From Aeromonas rivipollensis (GTDB lineage Bacteria; Pseudomonadota; Gammaproteobacteria; Enterobacterales; Aeromonadaceae): a stretch of 64,000 nucleotides of DNA. This document shows, piece after piece, positions 1-8,035 of this stretch (the first letter of the stretch is position 1; each line of letters starts with the position of its first letter). A program made the position numbers and the translations under genes. The stretch is taken from positions 2,538,501 to 2,602,500 of the forward strand of contig NZ_CP149130.1 in NCBI RefSeq assembly GCF_037811135.1. Direction: 5' to 3'. The notes under the pieces were generated by a model. The model saw only the letters and a program-made list of their open reading frames with translations, was not told the origin of the DNA and searched no databases.

Positions 1-795
1 AGTACTGATGCTGATGCTCTCCGTGGTCTCGCCGCTGCTCCACAGATAGCTGGCAATCTGGCCATCGGGATCCGTGGAGTCGCTGCCGCTCAGGGTGAGC
101 GCATCCCCCACAGCGGCATTGAGGGTGCCGCCCGGGGTGATGACAGCGATGGGCGGCTGGTTGTCGTCCCCGAGCGGCGTGATGCTGTAGGCCTGGGTCT
201 CGTCATTGACCTGGAAGCGCACCATTCCCGTGCCGCTCCAGAGGATATCGCCGCCGCTGCGCTCCAGCACACCATCGGCGTTGCTGTCGCCGAAGTTGAT
301 GGCCCAGTCCCCCGCCTGATCGAATTTGAGCCGCTGGTTGGCCTTGCCATCCATGTAGGCCTCGGCCTGCCACAGGTGGTCGGCCACCAGCGTCATGGGC
401 AGGCTGGCCCAGCCATTGAAGGTGCCGCGCACCTGAAGCTGCGGCAGCGTCCTGGCAAACCCCGAGGCCTCGCAACTCGTCACCGCCGTGGTGGTGATGG
501 CCTGGGTGCCGGCATTGATGCGGATCTGATAGTGGGTATTGGCAGTGACCGTGTAGTCGGCGGTCGGGTAGCTCTGCTGCCAGTTGCCGTATCGGTCGAT
601 TTTAAAACGCGGGCCGCCGCTGGCGTCCCCGCCCAGGAAGAACTGACAGGTGTCATAATTGACCCCATCGGTCGACACCATGGCGGTCGCCGCCCAACCA
701 TTCGCGGTACCCCGGAAGAACCACTCCGCCGCCGCCCCGCAGGGCGCCGTGATCAGGGTTCCCAACAATCCGGCCGCGAGTATCCATCTAGCCAT
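1..795 (-). CDS. Secreted carbohydrate-active protein, N-terminal part (amylase/pullulanase-like), cut by window edge
   Basis: The gene starts at an ATG at 795 and runs off the left edge, so 265 codons are visible. The first ~22 residues form a signal peptide (MARWILAAGLLGTLITAPC, then GAAA), so the product is exported. Two related modules follow, around residues 25-110 and 120-205, opening with FRGTANGW and RGTFNGW. This motif is seen in the accessory beta-sandwich modules of secreted starch-active GH13 enzymes of Vibrio and Aeromonas. A PKD-type domain begins near residue 215 (DSTDPDGQIASYLW). The catalytic domain, if present, lies outside the window. An extracellular alpha-amylase or pullulanase is my inference; another polysaccharide-degrading enzyme is possible. 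It is divergent from tonB. Confidence 0.6.
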   Translation of the reverse strand, partial: MARWILAAGLLGTLITAPCGAAAEWFFRGTANGWAATAMVSTDGVNYDTCQFFLGGDASGGPRFKIDRYGNWQQSYPTADYTVTANTHYQIRINAGTQAITTTAVTSCEASGFARTLPQLQVRGTFNGWASLPMTLVADHLWQAEAYMDGKANQRLKFDQAGDWAINFGDSNADGVLERSGGDILWSGTGMVRFQVNDETQAYSITPLGDDNQPPIAVITPGGTLNAAVGDALTLSGSDSTDPDGQIASYLWSSGETTESISIST

Positions 796-1227
796 TGATA
801 GTCCTTTATTTTCATTGTTTTGTGTGTTACGCCGGTGTGCCCCGGCATTCCCCATCCGCTACAGTCCCGCCTTCGAATGAGCCACGCCAGTCTAGGGTGT
901 GCCCTGGCCGATTTATGGCCAATGCGTATGAAATGTGACCTGAATCGCCCCACCGATAATACATATGTGATTGATAGCGCTTTCATTTCTGCTTAGGCCG
1001 CGGGCCAGGATGAAGCCCGGCGCCTGCCACTGGCATCCCACCTCTTTATCACGCCCTTGTCGGGGGCCCGAAGAGCCTGGGTGATGACGGAGCGATTAAA
1101 ACGCGATTGATAATGTTTCTTGTTTGCGAGCTATCCGATGGCGCATGCTGGGCGCCAAGGCCCCGATCCGGGGCCAATTCCATGGGCATTTGAGTACGAA
1201 TATGACGACCAGCAAGGAGGCAGGCTG
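796..1227. promoter_or_regulatory. Divergent intergenic region between the secreted enzyme gene and tonB
   Basis: No gene is convincing here. A TGTGACCTGAATCGCC sequence near 934-949 resembles a CRP site with a poor right half and could serve the leftward gene. TGATAAT at 1108-1114 matches one half of a Fur box, as expected before tonB, but the second half is degenerate. Both are weak, single-site matches. Confidence 0.3.
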
Positions 1228-1995
1228 ATGGATGCCTGCGCAATGAGGCCGACCCACAACCGCGACCCGCAGGCATTGGGCGCTGTTCACCTTGCCTGCC
1301 TGACCGTCGCCCTTGTCTTGCACCTCGCCCTCCTGTGGCTGATGCAAGGCAGCCGCCCCGCCCCCGTCACGCCGCCCGAACCCATTACCCTCTCTGCCCG
1401 CTGGGCCGGGGAGTCGAACCAGCATGACGCGCCGGGCAAACCGGCGGCGCCCGCGCCCACCCCGGCGCAGCCGAAGGTCGTCAAGCCGCCCGTGCCCGTT
1501 TCCCATAAACAGCTCAAGCCGGTGGTCAGGAGACCCGCGCCCAGACCGGTGCCCAAGGCACCGCCAGCGCCCGTGGTCAAACCTGTCGCCAGGGCCCAGC
1601 CGGTGACGGCACCGGCGGCCCCAGCCGCACCGCTGACCGCGGCCAATCCCTTGAGTCGCGGCAGCAACAGTGCCCCGGCCAAGACGAGCCAGAGCGGGAC
1701 AGGCGGGGGCAGCAGCGCCCCCATCGCCCGGGACGCCAGATTGAACAACCCCGAGCCCCCCTACCCCCCGGAGTCACGTAGACGGGGAGAAGAGGGACGG
1801 GTGGTATTGAAGGTCCGTGTCAGCAAAGAGGGCACGGCGGAGTCGGTGGAGGTCGAGCGCAGCAGCGGTCATCGGCGCCTGGACATGGTTGCCCGCAAGA
1901 CGGTCAGCCGCTGGCGTTTCATTCCGGCCAGGCAGAATGACAACGCCGTCGCAGCCTGGGCCGGGGTCACCATTATTTTCAAGTTAGGGGCATAA
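1228..1995 (+). CDS. tonB: TonB energy-transducing protein
   Basis: TonB couples the inner-membrane proton motive force to TonB-dependent outer-membrane receptors for siderophores, haem and B12. The 255-residue protein has a single N-terminal membrane anchor (about residues 17-40), then a long Pro/Ala/Lys-rich stretch that spans the periplasm. The C-terminal TonB domain (about 170-255) carries the PPYPPESRRRGEEG segment typical of the family and ends VTIIFKLGA. An in-frame start exists further upstream, but the ATG at 1228 is preceded by AAGGAGG at good spacing and places the anchor at the N terminus. It is the first gene of tonB-exbB-exbD; a Fur-like half site lies about 115 bases upstream, so iron repression is likely. 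Confidence 0.93.
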   Translation: MDACAMRPTHNRDPQALGAVHLACLTVALVLHLALLWLMQGSRPAPVTPPEPITLSARWAGESNQHDAPGKPAAPAPTPAQPKVVKPPVPVSHKQLKPVVRRPAPRPVPKAPPAPVVKPVARAQPVTAPAAPAAPLTAANPLSRGSNSAPAKTSQSGTGGGSSAPIARDARLNNPEPPYPPESRRRGEEGRVVLKVRVSKEGTAESVEVERSSGHRRLDMVARKTVSRWRFIPARQNDNAVAAWAGVTIIFKLGA

Positions 1996-1998
1996 GCC

Positions 1999-2754
1999 AT
2001 GAATCCGGAAATCGAAACAAGCGGCATGGGCATGGCTCATCTGCTCAGCCAAAACACTGGGGTGGGCCTGGTCCCGCTGATCTTGCTGGTCCTGATGTCG
2101 CTCGGTACCTGTTACTACGGGCTGCTCAAGCTCTGGCTTGACCATAGCGAGCAGCGCCAAAACGCCCGCTTCCTGGGTGAGTTCTGGCAGCATGAGAGCG
2201 TGCAGGCGATGGCGAACCAGCTCGCCCAGACGCCCCCCCGGGAAGCCTGCGCCAGGATAACGGGGGCGGCGCTGACGGCGGTTGCCCAGATTGAGCGATC
2301 CCAGGGACGGGCCGCCTCCCTCACACTGAGCTCCCCCGACGAATTCTTGCTGCGCGCCCTGCGCCAGGCCATCAGCGCCGAGCGTCTTCGCCTCGAGCAG
2401 GGGCTGACCTTCCTCGCCTCCGTCGGCTCGGCGGCTCCCTTCATCGGGCTCTTTGGCACCGTCTGGGGCATCTATCACGCCTTGCTGGCCATAGGAGCGG
2501 CGGGCCAGAGCAGCCTGGACAAGGTGGCAGGCCCGGTCGGGGAGGCCCTCATCATGACCGGCTTCGGCCTCGCCGTCGCCCTGCCGGCAGTGCTCGTCTA
2601 CAACCTCTTCGTGCGGCGCAATCGCCTCAAGCTGGCCGCCCTCGACGAGTTTGCCTATGACCTCTTCGCCCTGCTGGTGACCGGCGTCGAACAGACCAGC
2701 ACCAGGGTGACGCCGCTGGCCGCCGTCGACAGCACCAGACAGGGGAAGATGTAA
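1999..2754 (+). CDS. exbB: ExbB, TonB-complex proton channel subunit
   Basis: This 251-residue MotA/TolQ/ExbB family protein lies three bases after the tonB stop. ExbB forms the pentameric inner-membrane channel scaffold that, with ExbD, energises TonB. Three membrane segments are visible: about residues 20-45, then 130-155 (TFLASVGSAAPFIGLFGTVW, with the family GLFGTVWGI motif) and 170-200 (VGEALIMTGFGLAVALPAV). The cytoplasmic loop between the first two is rich in charged residues. Tight packing with tonB and exbD indicates a single transcript. TolQ is the main alternative, but linkage to tonB favours ExbB. Confidence 0.93.
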   Translation: MNPEIETSGMGMAHLLSQNTGVGLVPLILLVLMSLGTCYYGLLKLWLDHSEQRQNARFLGEFWQHESVQAMANQLAQTPPREACARITGAALTAVAQIERSQGRAASLTLSSPDEFLLRALRQAISAERLRLEQGLTFLASVGSAAPFIGLFGTVWGIYHALLAIGAAGQSSLDKVAGPVGEALIMTGFGLAVALPAVLVYNLFVRRNRLKLAALDEFAYDLFALLVTGVEQTSTRVTPLAAVDSTRQGKM

Positions 2755-3176
2755 TGGCCTTTGGCAAACTCCCCGGTGACTCGGACGATCAGCCGCTGTC
2801 CGAGATCAACATGATCCCCATGATAGATGTCATGCTGGTGCTGCTCATCGTCTTCATGATCACGGCCCCCCTGCTCACCAACGCGGTCAAGCTCGAGCTG
2901 CCCGAGGCCAGCAGCCAGGTCCATCAACCCAGGCAAAAAGATGTGGTGCTCTCCATCGACGGCGCCGGCAAGATCTACTGGAACGACCAGGCCGTCGATG
3001 AGCAGACCCTGCTCACTCGGATGAGCGAGGCTGGCGAAACCAGGCCCGAGATCCCCGAAATACAGCTGCGCATCGACAAGGGGGTCGAGTACGGCCTCAT
3101 CGCCAGGGTCATGGCCCAGGCCTCCCGGCACGGGCTGCACAAGATTGCCTTCGTGAGTCAGCCGGAAAACGACTGA
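2754..3176 (+). CDS. exbD: ExbD, TonB-complex proton channel subunit
   Basis: The 140-residue protein belongs to the ExbD/TolR family. Its start overlaps the exbB stop by one base (TAATG), implying translational coupling. A short cytoplasmic tail (SEINMIPMIDVML) leads into the single membrane segment, where the Asp of MIDVMLVLLIVFMI near residue 25 is the conserved proton-pathway aspartate. The rest is the periplasmic domain that contacts TonB. It ends GLHKIAFVSQPEND. A sequence resembling this 3' end recurs just downstream at 3189-3231. Confidence 0.93.
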   Translation: MAFGKLPGDSDDQPLSEINMIPMIDVMLVLLIVFMITAPLLTNAVKLELPEASSQVHQPRQKDVVLSIDGAGKIYWNDQAVDEQTLLTRMSEAGETRPEIPEIQLRIDKGVEYGLIARVMAQASRHGLHKIAFVSQPEND

Positions 3177-3388
3177 GGCTGGCCAGGGGGCCAGCACCAG
3201 ATGATCGAGATGAGCCAGCCACACGGACTGATCCCAAGATGGGGACTGGACGGCCGGCGCCACCGGGCATCGGATGATGCCTGGTTCATTGCCCCCATTC
3301 CCCGGTTGCCAAGAGAGGGACACCCCCGCATGATGCGGACTCTGCATTCAGGGTCCCGGGCGCAAGCCCCTCATTTCAAGGAGAGAAG
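3177..3388. other. exbD-eamA spacer with a possible eroded copy of the exbD 3' end
   Basis: The spacer holds no convincing gene. At 3189-3231 the conceptual peptide GQHQMIEMSQPHG resembles the ExbD tail GLHKIAFVSQPEND, with several identical residues and roughly two thirds of the bases matching when a small gap is allowed. A GCTGGCC/GGCCAGC inverted repeat at about 3179-3195 lacks a T-run. The end of the spacer carries the AAGGAGA ribosome-binding site of the next gene. Confidence 0.3.
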
Positions 3389-4303
3389 ATGAGAACATCG
3401 GATTACGTGCGGCTGCTGGTGCTGGCGGCCATCTGGGGCGCCAGCTTCCTGTTCATGCGCATAGCGGCGCCCGCCTTTGGCTCGGTCAACACCACCTTCC
3501 TGCGGGTCTTCTTCGCCCTGGTCGGGCTCGCCGTCATGCTGTTGCTGCTGCGCACCCCCATGCAGTTCCAGGGCAAGCTCAAGTCCGCCATGGTGCTCGG
3601 CATCATCAACTCGGGCGTGCCCTTCCTGATGTACGCCATCGCCGCTCTCTGGCTGCCCGCCGGCTACTCGGCCATCCTGAACGCCACCACCCCGCTGATG
3701 GGGGCACTGATCGGCTTCTCCTTCTTCAACGAGACGCTGACCTTGCGCAAGTGGAGCGGCGTCATGCTGGGCCTGATGGGCATAGCCCTCATCACCACCA
3801 CGGGAGAGGTGAACCTGACCGGCAATCTCGTCACCGGCGTGCTGGCCTGCCTCATCGCCACCGCCTGCTATGGCTGCGCCGGTTTCCTGACCCGGCGCTG
3901 GATCAGCGAGCGAGGCGGCCTCGATGCCAAGCTGGTGGCCTTTGGCAGCCAGCTCGGCGCCTGCCTCTTCCTGCTCCCCTTCTTCGGTTACACCCTGGTG
4001 ACAGGCCCCGCCGTCAACTGGGCCCTCCCCGAGGTGTGGGCCAGCGTGCTGGCGGTCGGCTTCATCTGCACCGCCCTCGCCTATCTGATCTACTTCAGGC
4101 TGATCGCCGATATCGGGCCCCTGCGCTCCCTGACGGTCACCTTCCTGATCCCGCCCTTTGGCATCTTGTGGGGCTATCTGGTGCTGGGCGAAACCCTCAC
4201 CAGCGGTTTCGTGGCGGGCGGCGCCATCGTCTGTCTCGCGGTCTGGCTGGTGGTGAGCCCGAGCAGGGCCGCCAAACCGGCCAAGGCGCAGCCACAGGGC
4301 TGA
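3389..4303 (+). CDS. EamA/DMT-family membrane transporter
   Basis: The 304-residue protein is a drug/metabolite transporter with ten predicted membrane segments arranged as two EamA repeats (about residues 5-137 and 150-292). WGASFLFMRIAAP near the start is typical of the first repeat, and PPFGILWGYLVLGETLT of the second. Such proteins move small metabolites such as amino acids or nucleosides, usually outward; the substrate cannot be read from sequence. The start is supported by AAGGAGAGAAG directly upstream. It appears to be a single-gene unit between the tonB operon and xseA. Confidence 0.85.
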   Translation: MRTSDYVRLLVLAAIWGASFLFMRIAAPAFGSVNTTFLRVFFALVGLAVMLLLLRTPMQFQGKLKSAMVLGIINSGVPFLMYAIAALWLPAGYSAILNATTPLMGALIGFSFFNETLTLRKWSGVMLGLMGIALITTTGEVNLTGNLVTGVLACLIATACYGCAGFLTRRWISERGGLDAKLVAFGSQLGACLFLLPFFGYTLVTGPAVNWALPEVWASVLAVGFICTALAYLIYFRLIADIGPLRSLTVTFLIPPFGILWGYLVLGETLTSGFVAGGAIVCLAVWLVVSPSRAAKPAKAQPQG

Positions 4304-4306
4304 ATG

Positions 4307-4338
4307 CCATCTGCCGGGCCCCGTGGCTCGGCAGATGG
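4307..4338 (+). terminator. Stem-loop after the EamA transporter gene
   Basis: CCATCTGCCG and CGGCAGATGG form a perfect 10-bp stem with a 12-base loop four bases past the stop codon. No T-run follows, so it may be a Rho-independent terminator of limited strength or an mRNA 3'-end stabiliser. Confidence 0.4.
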
Positions 4339-4413
4339 CACTGGCAGACTGAAGCCAGGCGCCGCTGCGGCCACAGACACGGACTCGGCGGATGGGCTGA
4401 ACTGGGGTAAGAT

Positions 4414-5829
4414 GTGGCCCATCGTTTTCTCCCCGCTCCGGCGGACACAGCAGCAGGGCCAGCCTTGAACCACCTCGACGAATCTAGCCAGAGCAGGCAA
4501 CAACAGATCTTCACCGTCACCCGCCTCAACAGCGCCGTGCGCATGATACTGGAGCAGGATCTGGGGCTGGTGTGGCTGACGGGGGAGCTCTCCAACCTGG
4601 CGATGCCAAGCTCGGGCCACTGGTACTTCTCCCTCAAGGACATCTCGGCCCAGGTGCGCTGCGCCATGTTCAAGGGCAACAACCGTCGGGTGCCGTTCCG
4701 GCCGCAAGATGGCATGCAGGTACTGGTGCAGGCGCGGGTCTCCCTTTATGAGCCCCGCGGTGACTACCAGCTCATCATCGAATCCATGCAGCCCGCCGGG
4801 GACGGCATGCTGGCCCTGCGCTTCGAGGAGCTCAAGCGCCGCCTCGGCGCCGAAGGGCTGTTCGACGAGGGCCGCAAGCGCCCGTTGCCTCGCGAGCCCC
4901 GCGCCGTGGGGCTGGTCACCTCGGCCACCGGCGCCGCCCTGCACGACATGCTGACGGTGCTTGGGCGCCGGGCGCCAGACCTGCCGGTCTTCATCTACCC
5001 GACCCAGGTGCAGGGCAGCGCCGCCATCGCCCAGATTGTCGCGGCCATCACTCTTGCCAACCGCCGCGCCGAGGTGGATGTGCTCATCGTCGGTCGTGGC
5101 GGTGGCTCCCTTGAGGATCTCTGGTGCTTCAACGAGGAGGCGGTGGCCCGCGCCATCGCAGGCTCCGCCATTCCGGTGGTGAGCGCTGTGGGCCACGAGG
5201 TGGACGTCACCATCAGCGACTTCGCCGCCGACTTGCGCGCCCCCACCCCCTCCGCCGCCGCCGAGCTGGTGGCACCGGACCAGAGCGCCCGTGCCCAGCG
5301 CCTCGCCCACCTGCACCAGCGCATCGCCCAAGCCATGGCGCGGCGCCAGACCGCCGCCAGCCACCAATTTGCACTGCTGCAAAAGCGGCTCGACCATCAG
5401 GATCCCAAGCGCCGGCTGGAGCAACAATCCCAGCGCCTGGACGAGCTCGCCAACCGCTTGCAGCAACTGCTCAATCTGCGCCTGCACCAGGGGGAGCGGC
5501 GCCTGGCGAACCTCGAGCTGCGCCTGCAGGCCAGGAGCCCTTCAACGCTGCTGGCTGCCGGCAAGCGCCGTCACCAGCTGGCGGAAGAGCGGCTCCATAC
5601 CCTGATGAACAAGCGCCAGGATCTGGCCGCCCACCGTCTCGCCATGCTGAGTGCGCGGCTCGACGGGGTGAGCCCGCTGGCCACCCTGGGGCGGGGTTAC
5701 TCCATCACCCGCACGCCAAGTGGCGAGGTGATAAACCGCGCCGCCCAGGTGAGCCCGGGCCAGCAACTGGTCACCACGCTCGCAGAGGGGGATCTGCGGG
5801 TGCGGGTGGAGGAAGTGCACAACCAATAA
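4414..5829 (+). CDS. xseA: Exodeoxyribonuclease VII large subunit
   Basis: XseA is the catalytic subunit of exonuclease VII, which degrades single-stranded DNA from both ends in complex with several XseB subunits. An N-terminal OB fold (about residues 28-120, [20 protein letters not shown]) is followed by the catalytic domain with [16 protein letters not shown] and the family hallmark [18 protein letters not shown] and [21 protein letters not shown] long coiled coil of Gln/Leu/Arg-rich repeats (about 290-420) binds the small subunits. The longest frame opens at GTG 4414; a TTG at 4465 would give a length closer to E. coli XseA, and neither has a strong ribosome-binding site, so the start is uncertain. 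xseB is not in the window. Confidence 0.95.
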   Translation: MAHRFLPAPADTAAGPALNHLDESSQSRQQQIFTVTRLNSAVRMILEQDLGLVWLTGELSNLAMPSSGHWYFSLKDISAQVRCAMFKGNNRRVPFRPQDGMQVLVQARVSLYEPRGDYQLIIESMQPAGDGMLALRFEELKRRLGAEGLFDEGRKRPLPREPRAVGLVTSATGAALHDMLTVLGRRAPDLPVFIYPTQVQGSAAIAQIVAAITLANRRAEVDVLIVGRGGGSLEDLWCFNEEAVARAIAGSAIPVVSAVGHEVDVTISDFAADLRAPTPSAAAELVAPDQSARAQRLAHLHQRIAQAMARRQTAASHQFALLQKRLDHQDPKRRLEQQSQRLDELANRLQQLLNLRLHQGERRLANLELRLQARSPSTLLAAGKRRHQLAEERLHTLMNKRQDLAAHRLAMLSARLDGVSPLATLGRGYSITRTPSGEVINRAAQVSPGQQLVTTLAEGDLRVRVEEVHNQ

Positions 5830-5862
5830 CGAAAGGGGGCCATCAAGCGGCCCCCTTTCGTT
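5828..5862 (+). terminator. Rho-independent terminator of xseA
   Basis: AACGAAAGGGGGCC and its exact complement form a 14-bp stem around a 7-base loop, beginning inside the xseA stop codon. The right arm supplies the TTT tract. It can act on both strands and may also end hutW, whose stop is 25 bases away. Confidence 0.88.
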
Positions 5863-5886
5863 CCCTCCTTGTCTTGCCCCTGCCCG

Positions 5887-7263
5887 CTACACCGGCGAAT
5901 GATGCCGGGCTCCGCCCGGATGAGCGGCGGGGGTTGCCGCCTCCCCTCCCAAGGGATTTGACTGCAGATATTCGAACAAGCCCGCCTGCAGATTGACGTT
6001 CCAGAAGCGCCCCGCCAGGGTCAGCGCCACTGTCTCCCCGGTCAGCTCGGCCAGGCCATGCTGCTGCCAGCGCTCAAAGAGCGGCAACAGATGCGCCCGC
6101 AAGGGGGACGGCAAGCGCCCGAGGGCAAGCCAGCCGGTATCGAGGCCACCGCGCAGCAGGCCGTCCATGGACGCGTTGGGATTGGGCCTCATCACCATGC
6201 CGGGGGCTCGCAGATCGGCGGCCAGCGCCTGGTGCCAGGCCCCTAGATCCCGGCCATACATCAGGCCGTGGCCATGAATGCTGCCCCCCGCCCCCGCCCC
6301 GAAGGGGAGGATCTCGGCGCCGCGCTTGGCCATCTGGTTGTAGCGGCTCTGCTCGGCCTCGCTTCGCCGCCAGTGGCTGCAGGAGAGGCGCTGCCACCCC
6401 CCCTGCTCCAGGGTGCGGGCGCCATAAGCATACATGGTTGCCCGCTGCTGGCCATCGGCGGACCAGCCGAGCCGACCCTTCTCCTGCGCCCGCTCCAGAT
6501 TGGTGCCCTGCATGGCGATGAGCTGGTAGAGATCCACCCCGTGCACGCCGCTGGCCATCACGTCCACGATGTCCTGGCGCCACAGGGCCTCATCCTGCCC
6601 CGGCAAGCCGAAGATGAGATCCGCCACTATGACAGCGGCGTCATCCCGGGTCAGCTCCCCCAGCCGGGCGAGCAGTGTCTCCCTGTCGTCGAAACGGGCC
6701 GCCTGCTGGCGCACCTCTGTGTTGAAGCTCTGCACCCCGAACGAGAAGCGGTTGAAGCCCCCCGCCAGGGCCGTCTGCCACTTGTCCTCATCAAAGCCGT
6801 TGAGCCGCCCCTCCAGGGTCAGCTCCGCATCCGGGGTCAGGGGGAAGGCGCGAATGGCCCTGGCCAGTCGCCCCAGATCCGCCGCCGCCATGTCGGTCGG
6901 GGTGCCGCCCCCCACGTAAACGGCCGAGAAGGGCTTGCTCTGCGCGAGGGGCGTCTTCGCCGCCCGGCTCAGCTGGTCACACAGGGCCGCCATATAGCGG
7001 CTCATGCGCGCCGGGTTGGCGCCATTTTCGAAGAAGTTACAGAAGCTGCAGCGCTTGCGGCAGAAGGGTACATGGATGTAGAGCGCCCGCTCCTGGGCCT
7101 CGCTTGGTCGCTGCCACCAGGCTTGCCAGCCGGCGTCGTCCAGCGTCAGGGGACCTGCGCCGCCCCGGCTGGCATGGGCCGAGGTCTTGGCACCAAAGGC
7201 GAACTTCAAGGGATCCGGGGTGGCGAGCCCCGTCATGGTCGGGGTGAACTGTGGCGTCATCAC
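5887..7263 (-). CDS. hutW: Anaerobic haem-degradation radical SAM enzyme, HutW/ChuW type
   Basis: The 458-residue protein resembles coproporphyrinogen-III oxidase-like radical SAM enzymes. The cluster motif CRKRCSFC places Cys68, Cys72 and Cys75 to bind [4Fe-4S], within LYIHVPFCRKRCSFCNFFEN. YVGGGTPTDM and FSFGVQSFN are conserved SAM-domain segments. The extended N terminus and the position behind a Fur-like box fit the ChuW/HutW subgroup, which opens the haem ring without oxygen using SAM as methyl donor and releases iron. HemN/HemW is the alternative family, but the iron-type promoter argues against it. In Vibrio it is followed by hutX and hutZ; here yfiB-yfiN-yfiR and xseA flank it and no hutX/hutZ is present. 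Confidence 0.82.
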   Translation of the reverse strand: MMTPQFTPTMTGLATPDPLKFAFGAKTSAHASRGGAGPLTLDDAGWQAWWQRPSEAQERALYIHVPFCRKRCSFCNFFENGANPARMSRYMAALCDQLSRAAKTPLAQSKPFSAVYVGGGTPTDMAAADLGRLARAIRAFPLTPDAELTLEGRLNGFDEDKWQTALAGGFNRFSFGVQSFNTEVRQQAARFDDRETLLARLGELTRDDAAVIVADLIFGLPGQDEALWRQDIVDVMASGVHGVDLYQLIAMQGTNLERAQEKGRLGWSADGQQRATMYAYGARTLEQGGWQRLSCSHWRRSEAEQSRYNQMAKRGAEILPFGAGAGGSIHGHGLMYGRDLGAWHQALAADLRAPGMVMRPNPNASMDGLLRGGLDTGWLALGRLPSPLRAHLLPLFERWQQHGLAELTGETVALTLAGRFWNVNLQAGLFEYLQSNPLGGEAATPAAHPGGARHHSPV

Positions 7264-7293
7264 TGGCAGGTTACCGTCTGGAAATAATGCAAA

Positions 7294-7308
7294 TGATAAC
7301 GAATATCA
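7294..7308 (-). promoter_or_regulatory. Fur-box-like site before hutW
   Basis: TGATAACGAATATCA matches the 7-1-7 Fur consensus TGATAATnATTATCA with one mismatch in each half, about 30 bases upstream of the hutW start. It predicts iron repression of hutW. Confidence 0.65.
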
Positions 7309-7417
7309 GTTGAGCTCTGTGTTGTGCTGGATCAAATCAGGGGTATTGAGAGGGCGTTATCTCTCTGCCTGAGTGCGCGAGAGCAGATCTAAAGCGGGAG
7401 GCGTGGCGGGAAGAGAG

Positions 7418-7439
7418 CCACTCTCCGGCGGGAGAGTGG
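7418..7439 (-). terminator. Stem-loop downstream of yfiB
   Basis: CCACTCTCC and GGAGAGTGG form a perfect 9-bp stem with a 4-base loop, about 75 bases past the yfiB stop. It lacks a clear T-run, so termination is a modest inference. The rest of the 249-base gap to hutW holds its promoter and nothing else recognisable. Confidence 0.35.
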
Positions 7440-7512
7440 TGGCACACACGCGGTCAGGCCAGAGGAAGGATCCCGGCGGCGGGATCAGGGCGCTGACGCT
7501 GGGCTGGGCAGA

Positions 7513-8004
7513 TCAGCCGTTGTCTATGATGATGGCGACCCGGCGATTCTCCGCCCGTCCGGCGGCGGTGCCGTTATCGGCGATGGGTGCCTCTTCACCG
7601 CGCCCACGGATGTCCAGGTTGGCCGCGGGCATACCCACAGACGCCAGCACCTCGGCCACGGACTGGGCCCGTTTCAACGAGAGCTGCTCGTTGTAGGCCG
7701 CCTCGCCGTTGGAGTCGGTGTGACCGTCCACCCGAGCCCGGTTCAGCCCCACCTCAATCAGGGCCTTGCCCAAGGTTTCCACCACCTGGCGGGTGCCGGG
7801 ATTGAGGGCTCCCACGTTGTTGGCAAAGAGCACCTTGTTGGAGATATCCAGGGTCCAGCCCTCGTCGGTCAGGTGAAAACCCTGCTCCTTGAGTGTGGCG
7901 ATCTGCGCCTCGGTGAGGCCCTGGGGGGCGCTCTGGCAAGCCGCCAGCCCACCGAGCAAGAGCGTGAACAGGCCCATTCTCATCAGGTTGAAAAACGTCA
8001 TCAT
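7513..8004 (-). CDS. yfiB: YfiB, OmpA-family outer-membrane lipoprotein
   Basis: The 163-residue product has a lipoprotein signal ending LAAC, so Cys23 would be lipidated. An OmpA-like peptidoglycan-binding domain follows (about 45-163), with VDGHTDSNGEAAYNEQLSLKR and RGRGEEAPIADN. In the YfiBNR system YfiB senses envelope stress and sequesters YfiR, releasing the cyclase YfiN. The tandem ATGs at 8004 and 8001 follow AAAAGGACGAGA; I chose the first. It is the last gene of yfiR-yfiN-yfiB, the usual order in Pseudomonas and enterics. Without this context it would be called only an OmpA-family lipoprotein. Confidence 0.88.
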   Translation of the reverse strand: MMTFFNLMRMGLFTLLLGGLAACQSAPQGLTEAQIATLKEQGFHLTDEGWTLDISNKVLFANNVGALNPGTRQVVETLGKALIEVGLNRARVDGHTDSNGEAAYNEQLSLKRAQSVAEVLASVGMPAANLDIRGRGEEAPIADNGTAAGRAENRRVAIIIDNG

Positions 8005-8035
8005 TCTCGTCCTTTTATTATTTTCTATATCAAAT

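Noticed and set aside
4174..5487. Long minus-strand open frame opposite xseA
   Set aside because: Composition and position fit an antisense shadow of xseA.
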